The notes below the pieces were generated by a model. It was not told where the DNA came from. It was given only the letters and a program-made list of their open reading frames with translations, and did no database searches. The translations under genes and the position numbers were made by a program. A stretch of DNA of 64,000 nt from Ipomoea triloba (Eukaryota; Streptophyta; Magnoliopsida; Solanales; Convolvulaceae), in the NCBI RefSeq assembly GCF_003576645.1, contig NC_044927.1:15314274-15378273 (forward strand). The letters are read 5' to 3'. This document shows, one piece after another, positions 56,861-64,000 of this stretch. Numbering within the stretch: position 1 is the stretch's first letter; every line of letters starts with the position of its first letter.

Positions 56861-59800
56861 GACTTACATTGTAAGACTGCCAAAATTGTAGAAACATCAG
56901 CTTCTGTCAGTCTCTTACTCAGAATTACCAAGAAGTCATACATTAAGTCACTGCAAAGCATAATAAGTAGCTTCAAACAGTGGTCAAATAGCCAAGATAA
57001 GAAAATATTATAACCAAACTAAATCATAGATAAGTCGATGAAAATCAAGCATCGATTACATTTCTGAACAATACATAACATGCTAAAAGGTTGGTTTAAT
57101 TTGCATGCGCATGGGGTTCTACTAAAGAAAGGTTGTCATACATCTTTGTTGGTTTGTACATTAGAGTAATAACAAGCACAATGAAACATGAGTAAGCCAA
57201 TCCACTAGAAAGCAACAAAAATAGCGTAAAAGTAAATATGTGACTTGCAGGATTCTAGGCTCCCCTTCTATATACCTGTAAATGGAAGAAAAGAGCATTC
57301 AAAATTTTCACTCACCTAGAGAAAACGCCAAATGTGTACAAATATGAAAATAGAAGAGTCAGATTCCGCAATGACATAGTGTCTTCTTTCAGGTACTCAT
57401 CCTATATACAAAGAACACCACAAAAGAAGAACAGATAAGAGTTTAAAAGTGCTTATAGGTTATACACACACACTGGAATTTTTGTTGTTTAACAAACAAT
57501 TTATAATTTAAAAAAAAAATACTCCGTAATAAATAAATAAAAGTCTTGAATACTTGTTGACATGTCATGCACCTCAAAATTTCTTGCCAGAGAAGCTAGA
57601 AGCTTGGCACTGAAGTCAATACCAACTAAGCTAGCCATGCCAGCAACAAAAGATGCAAATACTGCTGCATATCTGTCAACATCAGGAAACAATGGCAAAT
57701 GTAAAATAAAAAAGGTGCAATAATGTTAAAAAGAAAGGGAATAAAACATGATTTAATAGCAGGATTGCACCCACAAAAAGGAACATTGAGATATTGAGGT
57801 TCCTAAAGAATACAGAGATATCAAACAAACAATGGCAAATGTAAAATAAAAAAGGTGCAATAATGTTAAAAAGAAAAGGAATAAAACATGATTTAATAGC
57901 AGGATTGCACCCACAAAAAGGAACATTGAGATATTGAGGTTCCTAAAGAATACAGAGATATCAAACAACTATGCAATCCATGGACAAACTTAACTAATTG
58001 TAGTTACTATAATTGTCCATAAGCATTATGCACTAGCTAATGCTAATGTTGGTGATACAAATCACAATGGATTCATCCTACTATTTATTAGGAAACTTTA
58101 TACATTAAATTGGCCAATGATTGCATGTCAAAGTCCTCCCATTTTTTACTTCAACAGTTTAGAACACAAAAGATGGAAAGAGTTTTCACATATAAGGGCC
58201 CTGGTTCTGCATTTATCAAAATATTGTCCTCTATTAAGAAAGAATAAACTACATGAAAATCAACCTGATATTTTTTGCATGAAGAATAAGATAGGAAAGA
58301 TATGCAACCAGATAGACAAGCTACATCATGAAAATTTTGAAAAAACCACAAAGAGTTGCATTCTTAACTGTTCATTGCCACGTGGACCTCCGGAACATGA
58401 TGCCAAAACCTCTTCAATTATAATTAATGAACGAAGACTGCAATCAACTGTCTGCAAGTTCAAGAGACAAGGGAGTTCAGGTACAAATTTGAATTTCCCG
58501 TGAATGCTGAAAGACCAATCTACACAGAAGACATGAGCTAAGTTCAAGACATAGAAAAGCTTTGAAGTATTCTATACTATTAAAATGAATGTCAGTTCGG
58601 GAAAACACCAATACTGAAAGGACATATACAGAGAATGATAATTGTGTTTAGCTCTCATAAATGATTGCATGAGTAAATGACAGGTCAGAAAAATCATCTT
58701 GTAACACTTGGATACCACTAAAACCGAAGGAAATACCTGGACAGGGCCTGTGTAATCTATCAGTACTGGAAAAAATCAACCATTTTTATCCTGCCTAACA
58801 ATACATTTGCAGGAAAGGTCTGTTGGAACTCTAATACATTAAAAAATTCTTTTTAGCCAATCATAAACTAAATATGTCCGTATACACACACAGATCTCAT
58901 CTTATAATAGAACTACATTTTAAATGAGACCATCATTTAGAGGCATGAGGTGCAACTCTTTTTGATTAATGCCACATACCATCACACTTTTCCAACATCC
59001 ATGCACTCCAAAATACACTACTACCTTACTTTCGGGGCACACATAATAAATTAGCAATTTTTACTCTCAATTCTAATAAAGACAATATATTCTTTTGCCT
59101 AAATTTAGTGCCAAGTCAATTGTGTGGAGGGTTTAGTAACTTACATGGAAGATTGTAGACATATCACCAGTGATTGATTCCACATTAGATTCAGAGAGCC
59201 TATTCAAAAGACCTAGAAAAAGTTGAGTTAGGGCACCAGAAACCAGAATAACAGGAACAAACATGTATTGTGCAAAATACCGAAACAGTTCCTAAGACCC
59301 CATACCTCGGACTCGTCTACGAATTTGAGCATGGTGCTGTGATTCATTTCCCATATGAGATCTCAAGTGTGGGGCAATATATTTTGTATTTCCTCCAAAT
59401 GCAGATTGAGCAGAAAGAAGTTTTCCCAGTCCCACCTCAATACCTGAAGATGTTGCTGGGTAAGATGTTCTAAGTGCTTTATCAGTTGTCTTTACAGACA
59501 CCTGATCCTGATCTTGCTCTCCTTCTATGACTTGCTTTTGCTTGACTGACTTCAAGCTTTTAGATTTTCTATGCAATGTTTCATCCAAAACCTTTCGAGG
59601 ACCTTGGAGTTTTTCACCCTCAAACAATTCAAGAGCAGAAGGAATGCCATCAAATAACGTATTAATACCATCATCATCTCGATTTAATTTTCCTCCCTTA
59701 ATCTTGAGCTTCTTCGCAAGCTTTTTCTCCAAAGCAAGATCCTCCTCAGCTGAAATTGTGTCATTTTCCAATTCAAGGTACTTTTCAAATTTTGTTTTTT

Positions 59801-60767
59801 TCTTTTTTGGCTTATCCAATTCTTTTAACCCGTCAAATTCCTCTATATGATTATAGTCATCGCAGCAGCTAGCAGATATAGAATCAGATTTTCTAACCCT
59901 TTTATCAACTACTTCACCCACTACATTCACATCCACATCCACTAATTTCTTCTTCGTGTAAGTGTGACTCTTTTTACCCTTTGGAAATTCTTGTACTTCA
60001 CCAACAGAGTTAAGAACAAACGGAATTCCTTCAAGTAACATATTAATATCATCACCACTCAGTTTCCCATCCTTGACTCTGAGTTTCTTTGCAAGTTTCC
60101 TTTCCAGTCTCATATCATCCTCTGCAGAATTAACCCTTCCTGTCATCTCCATTTCCAGATATTCATTGAACGTTGTGTTTGAACTTAAGTCACATTTCCT
60201 TTTCAAATTGTTTGTCTTAGCTTCTGTGTTTTCCACTACTGGAGAAAGCTCAATGTTATGTTCTGCTTCACTATCAGAATCCTTGCACATAGCCTCACTA
60301 CTTTTTGGGCCTACAATCCCCTGCTGTATTTTTGCATGCTTTGACTTCAAAACTGGCAATGATTTCTGCATTTTATTGATGTAGGAATAAAAGAACAAAA
60401 TCAATATTTGCAATCTGTGAAAAAAATTATTTAAGAAACTGCTAGAAAATGATCCTGCATAACCCAATGAGTTTCTCCAAACCAGCCTAAAGGACTCTCA
60501 TGCTATTCCAATAAGCATCTTACATGATGATGTTGAAGCCATGAATCAAACTTCTTCTTGTTCTTCGCTAAACGAGCTTCCTTCCTGCGATCTCTTCTAG
60601 ATCTATTATCTTCATCTGCTAGAAAAAGGATACAAAAAGGTTTTTTTTTTTAATTTAAAAAAAAAAAAAAAAAGATCAATGAGAAGCCAAAAATGCTATG
60701 AAGTAGTTGTTTTTATTTCTTTTATAGGCAGTAAATTAATTGGGAAATCCAAGAAAACCTTACCCAT
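54638..60767 (-). CDS. NOM1: NOM1/Sgd1-like nucleolar MIF4G and MA3 domain protein (13 coding exons, 870 aa)
   Basis: A nucleolar factor; yeast Sgd1 is needed for 18S rRNA maturation, and animal NOM1 also targets PP1 to the nucleolus. Coding exons (minus): 60764-60767 (only ATG G), 60524-60618, 59306-60365, 59145-59212, 58369-58451, 57573-57672, 57316-57401, 56868-56950, 56487-56614, 56275-56376, 55336-55635, 55110-55232, 54638-55018. Phases and GT-AG sites are consistent. N-terminal 1-386 is basic and acidic, with RRDRRKEARLAKNKKKFDSW and two related blocks (99-150, 226-278) of the form (E)YLE..SAE.D..LE.KLAKKL. MIF4G spans about 387-590 (GLLNRLSESNVESITGDMST, EEVLASCSGGPRGNEQ, FVAGMASLVGIDFSAKLLAS). 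MA3 spans about 668-785 (TDVRRAIFCVIMSGEDYIDA). The tail ends KKAINNVEGVLM. Length is close to family norms. No defect seen. Confidence 0.92.
56799..56860. repeat. (TAA)n microsatellite beside a 5' splice site
   Basis: About 20 TAA units in NOM1 intron 8. The donor GTAAGTC of exon 8 (56867-56861) leads straight into the repeat. Confidence 0.95.
57688..57968. repeat. 140-bp tandem duplication in NOM1 intron 5
   Basis: AACAATGGCAAATGTAAAAT through ACAGAGATATCAAACAA occurs twice with period 140 and one substitution visible (AAAGGGA/AAAAGGA). It begins 16 bp from the acceptor of exon 6 (57673). Confidence 0.95.
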
Positions 60768-61270
60768 TATCTAGTATCTACTCAGCAATGAATATCAGCT
60801 GCCAAAAATCACATAACATAAAGGCCAAAATTAATTAAGAAAACCAGAAATATGAAGATTATCTGAAAAATGTGACTTGTTAAAAAGACATAAAATTGGG
60901 TTACTCCAATTTAGTGCTTAATGTTTAAGCTTGAACTAACATAATCCTTACTTGTGCATATCTGAAACACAATTAGTCCACAAACTAACAACCAGACATG
61001 TATAATATAATATATTATACATAACTACACATTGACAGAATTTGCAAGCAAACAACTACATACAAGCTTTGAGGGAGGTGGGCTTAGTCTGATGTCCTGA
61101 GGCCAAGAGTAGTCGCGGCTGGCAACCCTAGCCCACCCCACGAGAGTTGGCGAGGCCCACATTTTTTTATTTTTTTATTTTTTGAATTCATGTGAAATTA
61201 AGTAAATAACTTTAAAAATGACAGTAAAAATATTAACATTGCAAATTTGCAATTAGACTTTAAAGCCTAA

Positions 61271-61943
61271 TGGCCTGTTTGGTTGACATGAAAGGAATTT
61301 AAATTACAACATAATTCAATGCATTCTTCAATTACGGTGTTTGGTTGGAGGGAATTGCAATTCCACCGAATTGCAATTCCCTCCATTTGATGAATTCTAA
61401 TTCATAGCCACCCCCCTATGAATTCTAATTCAGTGCCGAATTGGAGGAAAAAGCTATTGTCAAGACATTTTTGCCCTTCTATCAATGGACATCCTCATCA
61501 CTATCATTCACTCATTCTCATCTGCTGGCAATTGTTCTTTATATTTTTCTTTCAATTTTGCATTATATTATCCAGTTTTCTATTGCTTCTTTGTTCATTT
61601 GTTTTCTTTGTTTTATGTATGTTATCGCTGCTGCTTCTGTAGTAGTAATAATAACAATAATAATAACAGTAATAATAATAATAATAATAATAATAATTAT
61701 TATTATTATTATTATTATTACTATTATTATTATTATTATTATTATTGCGTATTACTACTACAACATAAGGGCATTTTAGTCATTATGTTACTTCTTACCT
61801 TTCAATTTCAATTCCCTGTACTCCTATTTCTGCATACCAAACACTGTAATTTCAATTCCTACTTTATTCATTGAATTGCAATTCCACCGAATTACAATTC
61901 TTTCCCCCCTCCCCTAATTCCTTCCTCCCAACCAAACGCCCTG
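61271..61943. mobile_element. Tourist/PIF-Harbinger-like MITE with TAA TSD
   Basis: Left end TGGCCTGTTTGGTTG, right end CCAACCAAACGCCCTG. The target-site duplication is TAA at 61268-61270 and 61944-61946. Both ends carry GGAATTGCAATTCC palindromes. A TAA/ATT inverted run (61645-61746) forms the centre. Its 673 bp encode nothing; Ile/Asn/Tyr-rich frames are repeat shadows. Confidence 0.72.
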
Positions 61944-61979
61944 TAACAATAAGTCAATAATATGACATATTCACATATG

Positions 61980-62063
<84 letters not shown>

Positions 62064-62423
62064 TGAATGCAATAACAAATAGGAATACACAAGAAATTAT
62101 AATATTACACTAACAAAGTAACAATTACACAATATGGCTACACTTACTGCAATTCTCCCATTCTCTTTTCAAAATTGAAGAATTGTACAAGCTTTACTTT
62201 CTTGAGTTTCTATTTCTCCAAAAAAATTAAAAATTTCCCCGAGTAAATATGTTCAAGTGATCAGCACCAAATCATTGGCAAGAATGAATTCTAAGAACCA
62301 AGTCCAGAAATTATGAAGAGTATTATATTTTTAATGATAAAAAATGCAGGAAATTCTACAAGTAAAGGCTCTGTAAAAGCAAGGACACATTACAGTCATC
62401 TAACAGACCCAGGCCTATTAATT
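61319..62423. repeat. ~1.1-kb direct repeat, copy 1
   Basis: Recurs at 62884-64000 with no difference I can see except the length of the (AT)n tract (copy 2 is 12 bp longer there and has AACATATAA before it). Copy 2 starts directly after the N at 62883 and runs off the window. Confidence 0.93.
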
Positions 62424-62441
62424 GTAGGACAGAGGGTTTAC

Positions 62442-62650
62442 CTGCGGAGCTGTGGACGGAGGCCGGAGAGCAGACGGATGCCGGCTGGCGGAGTGGCGGC
62501 AGCGGCCTGCGAAGTGCGAACGTCGAACAGATGCCGGGTTAGGTCGGACTGGATGGATGGGGCTAGCGGAGTGGAGGCTGCGGCTGGAATCATTTACTTG
62601 CTGTGGAGGGTAAAAAACATGGTTTCCAAACGGGGAGGGAATTGGTTAGT
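62442..62650 (-). other. Candidate 5' UTR exon and promoter of NOM1-like gene
   Basis: A GC-rich block unlike its surroundings. On the minus strand it reads ...CCGCCACTCCGCCAGCCGGC...CACAGCTCCGCAG and ends in the strong donor CAG|GTAAACC (62442/62441). CT-rich, GC-rich leaders of this kind are common in plant housekeeping genes. The transcription start is not fixed. The plus-strand frame over it is a shadow. Confidence 0.5.
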
Positions 62651-62882
62651 TCTCCAATCAGGGAAAAAGAGCTTGGGGTTAGGCTTGACTTTTCTTTCAC
62701 GAGATTCTTAGTTATTTAAAAAAAAAACTAATTTTTTCTATGCCCGATGCGCAAAAACATATGCCCAACATATAATGTTTAGAAATATTATTATCATTAA
62801 AGAATATAAGAAAAGATATTGTAGATGCATGTGTATGGTAAAGTTAATGAAAAAAATAACGGAAGTTATAACGATAAGAATA
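62651..62882. other. Short unique stretch before the N
   Basis: AT-rich with no gene. It ends at the N at 62883, where continuity of the sequence is doubtful. Confidence 0.5.
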
Positions 62883-62883
62883 N

Positions 62884-63553
62884 ATGCATTCTTCAATTAC
62901 GGTGTTTGGTTGGAGGGAATTGCAATTCCACCGAATTGCAATTCCCTCCATTTGATGAATTCTAATTCATAGCCACCCCCCTATGAATTCTAATTCAGTG
63001 CCGAATTGGAGGAAAAAGCTATTGTCAAGACATTTTTGCCCTTCTATCAATGGACATCCTCATCACTATCATTCACTCATTCTCATCTGCTGGCAATTGT
63101 TCTTTATATTTTTCTTTCAATTTTGCATTATATTATCCAGTTTTCTATTGCTTCTTTGTTCATTTGTTTTCTTTGTTTTATGTATGTTATCGCTGCTGCT
63201 TCTGTAGTAGTAATAATAACAATAATAATAACAGTAATAATAATAATAATAATAATAATAATTATTATTATTATTATTATTATTACTATTATTATTATTA
63301 TTATTATTATTGCGTATTACTACTACAACATAAGGGCATTTTAGTCATTATGTTACTTCTTACCTTTCAATTTCAATTCCCTGTACTCCTATTTCTGCAT
63401 ACCAAACACTGTAATTTCAATTCCTACTTTATTCATTGAATTGCAATTCCACCGAATTACAATTCTTTCCCCCCTCCCCTAATTCCTTCCTCCCAACCAA
63501 ACGCCCTGTAACAATAAGTCAATAATATGACATATTCACATATGAAAATTAAC

Positions 63554-63640
<87 letters not shown>

Positions 63641-64000
63641 TGAATGCAATAACAAATAGGAATACACAAGAAATTATAATATTACACTAACAAAGTAACA
63701 ATTACACAATATGGCTACACTTACTGCAATTCTCCCATTCTCTTTTCAAAATTGAAGAATTGTACAAGCTTTACTTTCTTGAGTTTCTATTTCTCCAAAA
63801 AAATTAAAAATTTCCCCGAGTAAATATGTTCAAGTGATCAGCACCAAATCATTGGCAAGAATGAATTCTAAGAACCAAGTCCAGAAATTATGAAGAGTAT
63901 TATATTTTTAATGATAAAAAATGCAGGAAATTCTACAAGTAAAGGCTCTGTAAAAGCAAGGACACATTACAGTCATCTAACAGACCCAGGCCTATTAATT
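62884..64000. repeat. ~1.1-kb direct repeat, copy 2 (cut by window end)
   Basis: Copy of 61319-62423, beginning in the middle of the MITE and including the (AT)n tract at about 63558-63636. Probably an assembly duplicate of the NOM1 leader-intron region. Confidence 0.93.

Larger units (their letters stand above)
60768..62441 (-). other. Probable 5' UTR intron of NOM1-like gene
   Basis: Between the ATG mini-exon and the GC-rich leader exon. It contains a poly-A/T tract (60640-60675, in the first coding intron next door), the Tourist-like MITE at 61271 and a long (AT)n at 61983-62060. The donor CAG|GTAAAC is at 62442/62441. The acceptor before the ATG is not fixed; minus-strand TTGGCAG near 60799 is a candidate. 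Confidence 0.45.

Noticed and set aside
61418..61874. Frames rich in Ile, Asn or Tyr, duplicated at 62983-63439
   Set aside because: TAA/ATT microsatellite shadows within a MITE; the duplicates come from the 1.1-kb repeat.

Overview
The window is AT-rich nuclear DNA from a flowering plant, most likely a eudicot. The signs are spliced genes with GT-AG introns, a plant-type triterpene cyclase, plant Helitrons, MITEs, SINEs and LTR retrotransposons, and many AT and TAA microsatellites. I cannot name the species. Most of the track's open reading frames are shadows of repeats. Four host genes are supported, all on the minus strand: (1) the first coding exon of a SEC11-type signal peptidase running off the left edge (839-917); (2) a complete 18-exon oxidosqualene cyclase, most like beta-amyrin synthase, 758 aa (23373-28921); (3) an intronless 351-aa nucleotide-sugar/triose-phosphate-translocator family membrane protein (43810-44865); (4) a complete 13-coding-exon nucleolar MIF4G/MA3 protein of the NOM1/Sgd1 family, 870 aa (54638-60767), with a probable 5' UTR exon near 62.4-62.65 kb. 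Exon coordinates were read by hand, and every intron I propose in the two spliced complete genes obeys GT-AG and keeps frame.

Layout. 1-1.16 kb: SEC11 start and promoter. 1.16-10.05 kb: a head-to-tail chain of minus-strand Helitrons with decayed RPA-like and PIF1-helicase-like remnants, interrupted by a copia-like LTR fragment and a 1077-bp solo LTR. 10.2-12.96 kb: a plus-strand Helitron that keeps N-terminal exons and the PIF1 C-terminus but has lost its catalytic centre. 12.96-14.1 kb: tandem arrays of Helitron 5'-end units and a ~167-bp repeat. 14.8-17.6 kb: LTR-retrotransposon remnants. 17.6-21.7 kb: more Helitron ends. 22.1-22.9 kb: a non-autonomous hAT element with target-site duplication.

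23.4-29.5 kb: the cyclase gene with its TATA box, a Mutator-like MITE in intron 6 and a SINE in intron 1. 29.9-42 kb: gene-poor DNA with a series of TIR or foldback elements, several carrying internal arrays of TGCACC-like words, another SINE and a CACTA end. 43.7-45 kb: the transporter gene, with a 40-bp tandem duplication running across its stop codon. 45.4-47.1 kb: an intact short non-autonomous LTR element with 5-bp target-site duplication. 48-52.6 kb: tandem duplications, including a ~1.6-kb unit carrying RPA-like exons. 54.6-62.7 kb: the NOM1-like gene. 61.3-64.0 kb: a near-identical ~1.1-kb direct repeat separated by an N, probably an assembly artefact.

The host genes are functionally unrelated (ER protein export, triterpene synthesis, Golgi/ER sugar-nucleotide transport, 40S ribosome biogenesis), and I see no biosynthetic cluster around the cyclase. 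I found no convincing undescribed system. The most unusual content is the Helitron architecture (end-to-end chains, multiplied 5' termini, a terminus without its hairpin) and the set of TIR elements with internal word arrays.
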